Shown: one piece after another, positions 56,592-64,000 of the stretch
Numbering within the stretch: the stretch's first letter is position 1
How the letters are laid out: the number at the start of each line of letters is the position of its first letter
DNA from: Rhodanobacter sp. Soil772
GTDB lineage: Bacteria > Pseudomonadota > Gammaproteobacteria > Xanthomonadales > Rhodanobacteraceae
Length of the DNA stretch: 64,000 nucleotides
Direction of reading: 5' to 3'
Assembly: GCF_001428385.1 (NCBI RefSeq)
Contig: NZ_LMSK01000003.1
Span: forward strand, 386,986-450,985
Notes under the pieces: generated by a model
Seen by the model: only the letters and a program-made list of their open reading frames with translations
The model's database searches: none
What the model was told of the DNA's origin: nothing
Translations under genes and position numbers: made by a program

Positions 56592-57332
56592 ATGGATCGT
56601 TCGCTTTACGTAGCCATGACCGGCGCCACGCAGATGATGCGCGAGCAGTCGGAGGTGGCGCACAACCTGGCCAACGCCGACACGGTCGGTTTCAAGGCAC
56701 AGCTGTCGGCCTTCCAGCCGCTGGCGGTGCAGGGCCCGGGCATGCCCACACGGATCAACGGCGTGGCGCAGGGCCTGGGCGTGGACATGCGCGAGGGCGG
56801 CCAGATCGAGACCGGCCGCCAGCTGGACGTGGCCGTGCAGGGAGCGGGCTGGATCGCGGTGCAGGGTGCCGACGGCAGCGAAGGCTATACCCGTGCCGGC
56901 GAGTTGCGGCTGACTCCGGATGGCCTGCTCACCGACGCCCGCGGCAACCTGGTGCTTGGCGACGGCGGTCCGATCAGCGTGCCGCAGAGCGCGCAGATGA
57001 ACATCGGCGCCGACGGCACCGTGTCGGTGGTGCCGATGGGGCAGGGCCCGGAGACCATTGCCGCGGTCGGCCGCATCAAGCTGGTCAACCCGGCGTCCGA
57101 CCAGCTCGCGCTGGGCAGCGATGGGCTGATGCACCTGAGCGGCGGCGGCACGGTGGACACGGACCCGGCGGTCACCCTGAAGTCCGGCGTGCTCGAGTCC
57201 AGCAACGTCAACCCGTCGCAGACGCTGGTGCAGATGATCCAGCTCTCGCGCCAGTACGAATTGCAGATACGGGCCATCCACAGTGCCGACGAAAACGCGC
57301 AGTCGGCTTCGCGCCTGCTGCAGATGACCTGA
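56592..57332 (+). CDS. flgF: Flagellar proximal rod protein FlgF
   Basis: This 246-aa rod protein shows [27 protein letters not shown] at its start and [29 protein letters not shown] near its end, both conserved. Its distance from flgE is widened by the REPIN-like element, so its level may depend on read-through. Confidence 0.95.
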   Translation: MDRSLYVAMTGATQMMREQSEVAHNLANADTVGFKAQLSAFQPLAVQGPGMPTRINGVAQGLGVDMREGGQIETGRQLDVAVQGAGWIAVQGADGSEGYTRAGELRLTPDGLLTDARGNLVLGDGGPISVPQSAQMNIGADGTVSVVPMGQGPETIAAVGRIKLVNPASDQLALGSDGLMHLSGGGTVDTDPAVTLKSGVLESSNVNPSQTLVQMIQLSRQYELQIRAIHSADENAQSASRLLQMT

Positions 57333-57382
57333 CCGCACGAATTTCACAAAGACATCCAGACGTCCAGACGGAGTCCATCGAC

Positions 57383-58168
57383 ATGTTTTCATCCCTGTGG
57401 GTAGCCAAGACCGGCCTCGATGCGCAGCAGACGCGCATGGACGTGATCTCGAACAACCTCGCCAACGCCAACACCACCGGCTACAAGAGCGCGCGTGCCT
57501 CGTTCCAGGACCTGGTCTACCAGAACCTGCGCCAGCCGGGCGGTCAGACCACCGAGCAGACCCAGGCGCCGGCCGGCCTGATGCTGGGTACCGGCGTGCG
57601 CGTGGTCGGCAGCGAGAAGCTGTTCACCCAGGGCAACATCGAGCAGACCGGCAACTCGCTGGACGTGGCCGTGCAGGGTCGCGGCTTCCTGCAGGTGACG
57701 ATGCCCGATGGCAGCATCGCCTATACCCGCGACGGCTCGCTGCACATGGACCAGAACGGCCAGATCGTCACCGCCAACGGTTACGCGGTGGACCCTGCGG
57801 TGAGCATTCCGGCGAATGCGCAAAGCATCACCATCGGCAGCGACGGCACCATCAGCGTGAGCGTGCCGGGTCAGGCCGCGACGCAGCAGATCGGCACCGT
57901 GCAGCTGGCCGACTTCATCAACCCCGCCGGCCTGCAGCCGAACGGCGACAACCTTTATCTGGAAACCGCCTCCAGCGGTTCGCCGCAGATCGGCCAGCCG
58001 GGCCTCAACGGCCTGGGCACGCTGGCGCAGGGCGCGCTGGAAAGCTCCAACGTCAACGTGGTGGAGCAGATGGTCAACATGATCGAAACCCAGCGCACCT
58101 ACGAGATGAATTCCAAGGCGGTGTCCGCCGCCGACTCGATGCTGCAGTTCCTCACCAACAAGACCTGA
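57383..58168 (+). CDS. flgG: Flagellar distal rod protein FlgG
   Basis: This 261-aa protein begins [41 protein letters not shown], the FlgG signature. It ends with [39 protein letters not shown]. It forms the distal rod. The length matches the family (about 260). A 50-bp gap separates it from flgF. Confidence 0.96.
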   Translation: MFSSLWVAKTGLDAQQTRMDVISNNLANANTTGYKSARASFQDLVYQNLRQPGGQTTEQTQAPAGLMLGTGVRVVGSEKLFTQGNIEQTGNSLDVAVQGRGFLQVTMPDGSIAYTRDGSLHMDQNGQIVTANGYAVDPAVSIPANAQSITIGSDGTISVSVPGQAATQQIGTVQLADFINPAGLQPNGDNLYLETASSGSPQIGQPGLNGLGTLAQGALESSNVNVVEQMVNMIETQRTYEMNSKAVSAADSMLQFLTNKT

Positions 58169-58179
58169 GGCATGTCGTG

Positions 58180-58860
58180 ATGTTCGATCGTCGTTATCCC
58201 CTCGTACTGTGCGCGCTGGCCCTGCTGGCCGGTTGTGCCAGCGGCCCGCGCGCGCACGACGATGCCGAATGGGCGCCGACGCCGCCGCCCGCGCAGCAGA
58301 TCGCGCCGGCGCAGGCCGATGGCTCGATCTATCACGACCAGCAGAACATGGAGCTGTTCGCCGACCCGCGCGCGCACCGCGTCGGCGACATCCTCACCGT
58401 GGCGCTGGTGGAGAGCACCCAGGCCAGCAAGAAGGCCACCACCAGCACCAGCAAGACCGACAAGGCCAACATCGCCTCGCCCACCGTGCTCGGCCAGAAC
58501 CTGTCGATCGGCGGCAAGGTGGCGAACATCGGACTGGACGGCGAGCGCAGCTTCGACGGCGCCGGCTCCAGCACACAGAGCAACCAGCTCACCGGGCAGA
58601 TCACCGTCACCGTGGCGCAGCGCCTCACCAACGGCAACCTGCTGGTACGCGGCGAAAAGTGGCTGACCATCAACCAGGGCCAGGAGCTGGTGCGCATCTC
58701 CGGCATCGTGCGTCCGCAGGACATCGGCCAGGACAACGTGGTGCCGTCCACCCGCGTCGCCGACGCACGGATCAGCTACACCGGCCGCGGCACCCTGGCC
58801 GACGCGAACACGCGCGGCTGGCTGTCGCGCTTCTTCAATTCCAAGTGGATGCCGTTCTGA
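58180..58860 (+). CDS. flgH: Flagellar L-ring protein FlgH
   Basis: This 226-aa lipoprotein has a lipobox (LALLAGC) and forms the outer-membrane L ring. Conserved features include [55 protein letters not shown] and the terminal FFNSKWMPF. The stop overlaps the flgI start by 1 bp. Confidence 0.95.
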   Translation: MFDRRYPLVLCALALLAGCASGPRAHDDAEWAPTPPPAQQIAPAQADGSIYHDQQNMELFADPRAHRVGDILTVALVESTQASKKATTSTSKTDKANIASPTVLGQNLSIGGKVANIGLDGERSFDGAGSSTQSNQLTGQITVTVAQRLTNGNLLVRGEKWLTINQGQELVRISGIVRPQDIGQDNVVPSTRVADARISYTGRGTLADANTRGWLSRFFNSKWMPF

Positions 58861-59993
58861 TGAGCATGCCCCGATTTCTGCAGCGGCGCGCGGCTGGCGT
58901 ACTCGCCGGGCTTGCCGTGGCCCTGTGTGCGCTGAGCGGCCCTGTACGTGCGGACAAGATACGCGACCTCGTGCAGGTGGCCGGCGTGCGCAGCAACCAG
59001 CTGATCGGCTATGGACTGGTGGTGGGTCTGGACGGCTCGGGCGACCAGACCACGCAGGCGCCGTTCACCACGCAGAGCCTGGAGAACATGCTGCAGCAGT
59101 TCGGCATCACGGTGCCAGCCAACGCGCGGCCGCAGCTGAAGAACGCCGCGGCGGTGATGGTGACGGCGGATCTGCCGCCGTTCGCCAAGCCGGGCCAGAC
59201 CATCGACGTCACCGTCGCCTCGATCGGCAACGCCAAGAGCATCCGCGGCGGCCAGTTGCTGATGGCGCCGTTGCGCGGCGCCGACGGCAACGTCTACGCG
59301 GTGGCGCAGGGCAGCGTGGTGGTCGGCGGCATCAGTGCCCAGGGCAAGAGCGGTTCCAGCGTGCAGGTGAACATTTCCGCCAGCGGGCGCATTCCCAACG
59401 GCGCCTCGGTGGAGCGCGTGGTGGCCTCGTCGTTTGCCGGCGGCGGCGACCTGATGCTGAACCTCAACACCGCCGACTTCACCACGGCCACGCGCATCGC
59501 CACGGCGATCAACCAGGCCTACGGCGCCGGTACCGCGCAGCCGCTCGACGGCGGCTCGGTGTCCGTGCGCGGACCGCAGGATCCGGCGCAGAAAGTGGCG
59601 TGGCTGGGTGCGATCCAGAACCTCGACGTGCAGCCGGGCGATGCCCCGGCGCGGATCGTGGTGAACTCGCGTACCGGCACCGTGGTGATCGGTTCGGACG
59701 TCCGGGTTACGGCAGCCGCGGTGGCGCATGGCGCGATCCAGGTCACCATCGGCGAGCAGGCGCAGGTCAGCCAGCCGGCGCCGTTCAGCCAGGGGCAGAC
59801 CGCAGTCGTGCCGAGCAGCAGCGTGCAGGTCAGCGAAGAGGGCGCGCACATGTTCAAGTTCGGCCCGGGCGTGAGCCTGGACACCATCGTGCGCGCGGTG
59901 AACCAGGTCGGCGCCACGCCGAGCGACCTGATCTCGATCCTGCAGGCACTGAAGCAGGCTGGCGCGCTGCATGCGGACCTCGTGGTGATCTGA
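58860..59993 (+). CDS. flgI: Flagellar P-ring protein FlgI
   Basis: This 377-aa protein has a signal peptide ending VRAD, followed by [51 protein letters not shown] and C-terminal [20 protein letters not shown] are also conserved. It builds the periplasmic P ring with help from FlgA, encoded on the other strand nearby. Confidence 0.96.
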   Translation: MSMPRFLQRRAAGVLAGLAVALCALSGPVRADKIRDLVQVAGVRSNQLIGYGLVVGLDGSGDQTTQAPFTTQSLENMLQQFGITVPANARPQLKNAAAVMVTADLPPFAKPGQTIDVTVASIGNAKSIRGGQLLMAPLRGADGNVYAVAQGSVVVGGISAQGKSGSSVQVNISASGRIPNGASVERVVASSFAGGGDLMLNLNTADFTTATRIATAINQAYGAGTAQPLDGGSVSVRGPQDPAQKVAWLGAIQNLDVQPGDAPARIVVNSRTGTVVIGSDVRVTAAAVAHGAIQVTIGEQAQVSQPAPFSQGQTAVVPSSSVQVSEEGAHMFKFGPGVSLDTIVRAVNQVGATPSDLISILQALKQAGALHADLVVI

Positions 59994-60009
59994 CCTGAGT
60001 GACGGGACC

Positions 60010-61092
60010 ATGACGTCGATCAACAGCACATCGCCTGCGCTCGATACCTGGACCGAACTGTCCGGGTTCCAGCAGTTGCGTGCGCAGGCGCGCAGCGACG
60101 GCGGCAAGAGCGCGCTGCCGGCCGTGGCCAAGCAGTTCGAGGCGATCTTCACCCAGATGATGCTGAAGTCGATGCGCGACGCCAATGCCAGCATGGGCAG
60201 CGACATCGCCGGCAGCGAGCAGGTCAATTCGTATCGCGACATGTTCGACCAGCAGCTGTCGTTGAGCCTGGCGAACGGCCACAACGGCCTCGGCATCGCG
60301 AAGATGCTGGTGCGCCAGCTTGGTGGCAAGCCGGACGCCGCCGCGACCGCGGCCGATGCCAGCCATGGCCTGCCGCTGCCCGGCGCCGGCGTGCTCAACG
60401 CGAATGTGCGCGCGCTGCTGCAACTGGGCGCCAGCGATGCTGCGCTCGACGGCGCCGGCGATGCGGCCGACAGCGCCGGCATCATGGTCACGCCATCGAC
60501 GGCCGACGCCGGCTCGGCGTGGCGCCAGGCGCTCGACCGCATGGCGCAAGGCGCGCTGGATGTAGCCGGCACCGCGGCGAAGCTGCTGCCGGGCGGCGAC
60601 CCGGTGGGCTTCGTTCGCGCGCTAGCGCCGCATGCCGAGCTGGCCGCGAAAAAACTTGGCGTATCGGTGCGCGCGCTGCTGGCGCAGGCGGCGCTGGAAA
60701 CCGGCTGGGGCAAGCACCTGCCCAGCCATGGCGACGGCAGCAGCAGCAACAACCTGTTCGGCATCAAGGCCGGCAGCAGCTGGGACGGCGACAAGGTCAG
60801 CGTGCCCACGCTGGAGTACGAGAACGGCGTGGCGGTGCGCCGGCGCGACCAATTCCGTGCCTACGACTCGCCGTCCGAATCGTTCGCCGATTACGCGAGC
60901 CTGCTGGCCGACAGCCCGCGCTACGCGCAGGCGCTGGGCCAGGGCGAGAACGTTGCCGGCTTTGCGCGGGCACTGGTAAACGGCGGCTACGCCACCGACC
61001 CGTCGTACGTCGCCAAGATCACCGCAATCGCCAACAGCCCGCAGATGCGCGAGGCGCTGGCGACACTCCGACTGTCGGGCGAACTCAAGTGA
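60010..61092 (+). CDS. flgJ: Flagellar rod-cap peptidoglycan hydrolase FlgJ
   Basis: This 360-aa protein has the N-terminal rod-capping domain (about residues 35-110; LPAVAKQFEAIFTQMMLKSMRDA). A linker leads to a C-terminal glucosaminidase domain (about 200-350; GVSVRALLAQAALETGWGKHLP with catalytic Glu, and NLFGIKAG). It opens the cell wall for rod passage. Confidence 0.95.
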   Translation: MTSINSTSPALDTWTELSGFQQLRAQARSDGGKSALPAVAKQFEAIFTQMMLKSMRDANASMGSDIAGSEQVNSYRDMFDQQLSLSLANGHNGLGIAKMLVRQLGGKPDAAATAADASHGLPLPGAGVLNANVRALLQLGASDAALDGAGDAADSAGIMVTPSTADAGSAWRQALDRMAQGALDVAGTAAKLLPGGDPVGFVRALAPHAELAAKKLGVSVRALLAQAALETGWGKHLPSHGDGSSSNNLFGIKAGSSWDGDKVSVPTLEYENGVAVRRRDQFRAYDSPSESFADYASLLADSPRYAQALGQGENVAGFARALVNGGYATDPSYVAKITAIANSPQMREALATLRLSGELK

Positions 61093-61164
61093 ATGCCCGC
61101 CCGGCCGTTACCGTTGTCACGTGCCGTGCCGTTCCGGCGGTGCTCCAGGCGTTGAGGATGTTCC

Positions 61165-63039
61165 ATGGCTGACATGCTTTCGACCGGCGTGTCCGGGCTG
61201 CTTGCCGCGCAGATCGGGCTCAGTACGGTAAGCCACAACGTGGCCAACGCGAACACCGACGGCTACAGCCGCCAGCTGGTGTCGTTCGGCGCCCGGCTGC
61301 CCGAAGGACAGGCCAATTACTACGTCGGCACGGGCGTCAATACCGTGGCGGTGCAGCGTGCGTACAGCCAGTTCCTGAACAGCTCGCTGTGGTCGGCCAG
61401 CTCCGGACAAGGGCGCGCCAGCGCCATGGCCAGCCTCACCGGCCAGCTCAACAACCAGCTTTCCGGCAGCAGCAACCTGCAGACTTCGCTGGACAGTTTC
61501 TTCGGTGCCGTGCAGGACATGGCCAACGCGCCGTCGGATGCGGCTTCGCGCCAGGTGCTGCTGGCCCGGGCCGGCGGACTCGCCAGCACGTTCCGGGCGC
61601 TGTCCGGCCAGTTCAACCAGCTTTCCGGCCAGGTGCAGCAGCAGATCGGCGACACCGTCGATTCGATCAACAGCGACAGCCAGTCGATCGCCAAATTGAA
61701 CGGGTTGATCCGATCCTCGCAGGCCACCGACGGCACGCCGCCGGCCGACCTGCTCGACCAGCGCGATGCGCTGGTGAAGAAGCTGGCCGGCCAGGTCGGC
61801 ATCAGTGTGGTGCCGCAGAACGACAACACCATCAGCGTGTTCGTGGGCAACGGCCAGGCGCTGGTCACCGGCACCGAGGCACATGCGCTGGGCACCGCGC
61901 CCAACATGTACGACGCCACCCGCCGGGAGGTGGTGGGTGCGGCCTCGGGCAACGTGCTCAGCGGTCGCCTCGGCGGCGGCACCCTGGGTGCGTTGCTGGA
62001 TTTCCGCAGCAACGTGCTCGATCCGGCGCAGAATCAGCTGGGCCGCACCGCGCAGGCACTGGCCAGCGCGTTCAATGCGCAGCATGCGCAGGGCGCGGAC
62101 CTGCAGGGCAAGATCGGCGGCACGTTCTTCGATGTTGCCGGCCCGACCGTGCAGGCGGCCAGCACCAACAGTGGCAGCGGCACGCTGGACGCAAGCATCG
62201 GCGACATCGGTGCGCTGACCGGCAAGGACTATGTGCTGAGCTACGACGGCAGCAACTGGAGCGTGCGCGACACCAACGGCAGCAGCGTCGCGCTCAGCGG
62301 CAGCGGCACCAGCGCCGATCCGTTCACCGCCGCCGGGCTGAGCCTGGTGGTGGGCGGCAGCGCCAGTGCCGGCGACAGTTTCCGCGTGCAGCCCAGCCGC
62401 AACGCCGCCGCGAGTTTTTCGGTGGCGATCGACGACCCCGACAAGATCGCCGCCGCCGCGCCGCTCACCGCCGCCGCTACGGCCGGCAACACCGGCACGG
62501 CGGCGCCCAGCGTCAGCATCAGCGACGGCAGCGACGCCAACCTGTTCGCCAGCAGCTCCGTCGTGTTCGCCACGGCCACCAGCTACAGCATCGACGGCGG
62601 CCCGGCGCAGGTCTTTACCCCGGGCCAGCCGATCGTCCACAACGGCTGGAGCATGCAACTCAGCGGCGCGCCGCAGGCCGGCGACAGCTTCGGCGTGCAG
62701 GCCAACAGCAATGCGCAGGGCGACAACAGCAACGCGCTGATGCTGGGCAAGGTCGCCAACCTCGGCGTGCTCGATGGCGGCGTCACCAGCGCGGGCCGCG
62801 CCTATGGCCAGCTGGTCAGCCAGGTCGGCAGCGCCGGCGCGCTGGCCGGCGACGACTTGACCACGCAAACCGCGGTGTACCACCAGGCGATGAGTTCGCA
62901 GCAAAGCGTCTCCGGCGTGAACCTGGACGAGGAGGCCGCCAACCTGTTGCGTTACCAGCAGGCGTACCAGGCTTCCGCGCAGGTCATCAGCACCGCCAAC
63001 AACATCTTCGGCGCGCTGCTCAGCGCCGTGCAGGGGTAA
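61165..63039 (+). CDS. flgK: Flagellar hook-filament junction protein FlgK
   Basis: This 624-aa protein has the conserved N-terminus (MLSTGVSGLLAAQIGLSTVSHNVANANTDGYSRQLVSF) and C-terminus (VSGVNLDEEAANLLRYQQAYQASAQVISTANNIF). A long, repeat-like Ala/Ser/Gly-rich middle makes it longer than many homologues. It joins hook and filament and is escorted by FlgN. Confidence 0.95.
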   Translation: MADMLSTGVSGLLAAQIGLSTVSHNVANANTDGYSRQLVSFGARLPEGQANYYVGTGVNTVAVQRAYSQFLNSSLWSASSGQGRASAMASLTGQLNNQLSGSSNLQTSLDSFFGAVQDMANAPSDAASRQVLLARAGGLASTFRALSGQFNQLSGQVQQQIGDTVDSINSDSQSIAKLNGLIRSSQATDGTPPADLLDQRDALVKKLAGQVGISVVPQNDNTISVFVGNGQALVTGTEAHALGTAPNMYDATRREVVGAASGNVLSGRLGGGTLGALLDFRSNVLDPAQNQLGRTAQALASAFNAQHAQGADLQGKIGGTFFDVAGPTVQAASTNSGSGTLDASIGDIGALTGKDYVLSYDGSNWSVRDTNGSSVALSGSGTSADPFTAAGLSLVVGGSASAGDSFRVQPSRNAAASFSVAIDDPDKIAAAAPLTAAATAGNTGTAAPSVSISDGSDANLFASSSVVFATATSYSIDGGPAQVFTPGQPIVHNGWSMQLSGAPQAGDSFGVQANSNAQGDNSNALMLGKVANLGVLDGGVTSAGRAYGQLVSQVGSAGALAGDDLTTQTAVYHQAMSSQQSVSGVNLDEEAANLLRYQQAYQASAQVISTANNIFGALLSAVQG

Positions 63040-63042
63040 GCC

Positions 63043-64000
63043 ATGCGAGTCTCCACCAGCTGGATGCAGCAGCAGTCCGTCGGCAGCATGATGGACCGGC
63101 AGAGCGACCTGTCCGACCTCAACATCCAGTTGAGCACCGGCAAGCGCATCAACCAGCCGTCCGACGATCCGGTGGGCGCGGCGCGTGCGCTGGATTTATC
63201 GCATCTGACCGCGGACGTCGCGCAATACCAGCGCAACATCACCACGGCCAACGCGCGGCTGGGACTGGAAGACCAGACCCTGTCCAACGTCACCAACGTG
63301 CTGGGCCGCGTGCGCACGCTGCTGCTGCAAGCGGCCAACGGCACGCAGACCGACGAGACCCGCGGCGACATTGCCGCCGAGATGGTGCAGTTGCGCCAGC
63401 AGTTGCTCGGCCAGGCCAACAGCAAGGATGGCCAGGGCGACTACCTGTTCGCCGGCAACCGCACTGGCACCGCACCGTTCGCTTCGCAGAACGGCGTGAC
63501 CTACCTGGGCGATGACGGCCAGCGCATGGTCGCCGCCGGCCCGGGCCTGCAGGTGGCCACCGGCGATCCGGGCAGTGCGGTGTTCGCCGACATTCCCACC
63601 GGCAACGGCAGGTTCGCGATCAGCGCCGGTGCGGCCAATACGGGCAGCGCGGTAGCCGGCGCCAGCAGCGTCAGCAACCCCAACGCGAATCCTTCGGCAT
63701 GGGATGGCGGCGACTACAGCATCGTGTTCACCGCTGCCGATGCGTATGAAGTGCGCGACGGCAGCGGCACGGTGCTGGACAGCGGCAGCTACGACGCAAC
63801 CAGCGGCGGCAGCATCGTCTTCCGTGGCGCGCAGGTGGCGTTCGGCGGCACGCCCAACGCAGGCGACACGTTCTCGTTGGGCGCCTCCGCCAAACAGGAT
63901 GTGTTCACCACGCTGGACAACATCATCAACACGCTACGCCAGCCCAACGGCGGCGGTGCTGACATGCAGAACGGCATCAACACGCAGTTCGCGAATCTCG
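63043..64000 (+). CDS. flgL: Flagellar hook-filament junction protein FlgL (partial)
   Basis: The gene starts at ATG 63043, 4 bp after flgK, and runs off the window after 319 codons. MRVSTSWMQQQSVGSMMDRQ, the STGKRINQPSDDPVGAARAL segment and LGQANSKDGQGDYLFAGN identify FlgL. It forms the junction ring with FlgK before the filament. Confidence 0.94.
   Translation, partial: MRVSTSWMQQQSVGSMMDRQSDLSDLNIQLSTGKRINQPSDDPVGAARALDLSHLTADVAQYQRNITTANARLGLEDQTLSNVTNVLGRVRTLLLQAANGTQTDETRGDIAAEMVQLRQQLLGQANSKDGQGDYLFAGNRTGTAPFASQNGVTYLGDDGQRMVAAGPGLQVATGDPGSAVFADIPTGNGRFAISAGAANTGSAVAGASSVSNPNANPSAWDGGDYSIVFTAADAYEVRDGSGTVLDSGSYDATSGGSIVFRGAQVAFGGTPNAGDTFSLGASAKQDVFTTLDNIINTLRQPNGGGADMQNGINTQFANL

Overview
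The window is GC-rich DNA from a gammaproteobacterium, most likely of the order Xanthomonadales and best matched to a Rhodanobacteraceae-type genome such as Rhodanobacter or Dyella. That placement is inferred from the housekeeping block yggX-mutY-asmA-like-ftsY/rsmD-coaD-ferredoxin-ggt, a TonB-receptor-led glucan locus, an SLC45-type maltose transporter and a sigma54/sigma28-controlled flagellar cluster. No species-level marker is present.

Layout. (1) 1-2.86 kb: an integron gene-cassette array with six nearly identical 57-bp attC sites and seven small cassette genes, all on the minus strand. No integrase is visible. (2) 2.9-24.1 kb: an alpha-glucan (starch/maltodextrin) utilisation locus. On the minus strand it encodes a TonB-dependent receptor, a flavin-dependent tryptophan-halogenase-type protein, three GH13 enzymes, a GH31 alpha-glucosidase, a GH39 enzyme, a six-hairpin glycosidase and an SLC45/MFS sugar transporter. 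Divergently it encodes a GH13_23-type alpha-glucosidase and an esterase. Three promoters share one directional 14-bp operator, and a second, different operator (a perfect 32-bp palindrome) precedes the GH39 gene. (3) 24.1-34.6 kb: mixed genes: M28 peptidase, GT9 glycosyltransferase, PepSY protein, FHA protein plus a Ser/Thr kinase fused to a sensor and HAMP, LysM/TPR lipoprotein, a small sigma54-preceded gene, and an AraC/SDR pair. (4) 34.65-38.3 kb: a small accessory island next to tRNA-Phe with an AbiJ/HEPN-like defence candidate, a coiled-coil lipoprotein with a broken relative nearby, and a PD-(D/E)XK nuclease. (5) 38.3-48 kb: conserved chromosomal genes, including a metallo-beta-lactamase-fold gene whose 5' end is duplicated around a hairpin element. 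(6) 48-64 kb: the flagellar rod/hook/filament-junction cluster flgBCDEFGHIJK(L), with flgA, flgM, flgN, cheV, a soluble chemoreceptor and an EAL/HDOD protein facing the other way.

How the parts work together. In the glucan locus the receptor and secreted GH13/GH31 enzymes would capture and cut maltodextrins, the SLC45 carrier would import the products, and the cytoplasmic GH13_23 enzyme would release glucose. The shared operators imply one sugar-responsive regulator encoded outside the window. In the flagellar cluster sigma54 promoters drive the early operons (flgB onwards, and the receptor-flgA unit). A sigma28 promoter drives flgM, which fits the usual hook-completion checkpoint.

All calls come from reading the sequence. 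No homology search was run.
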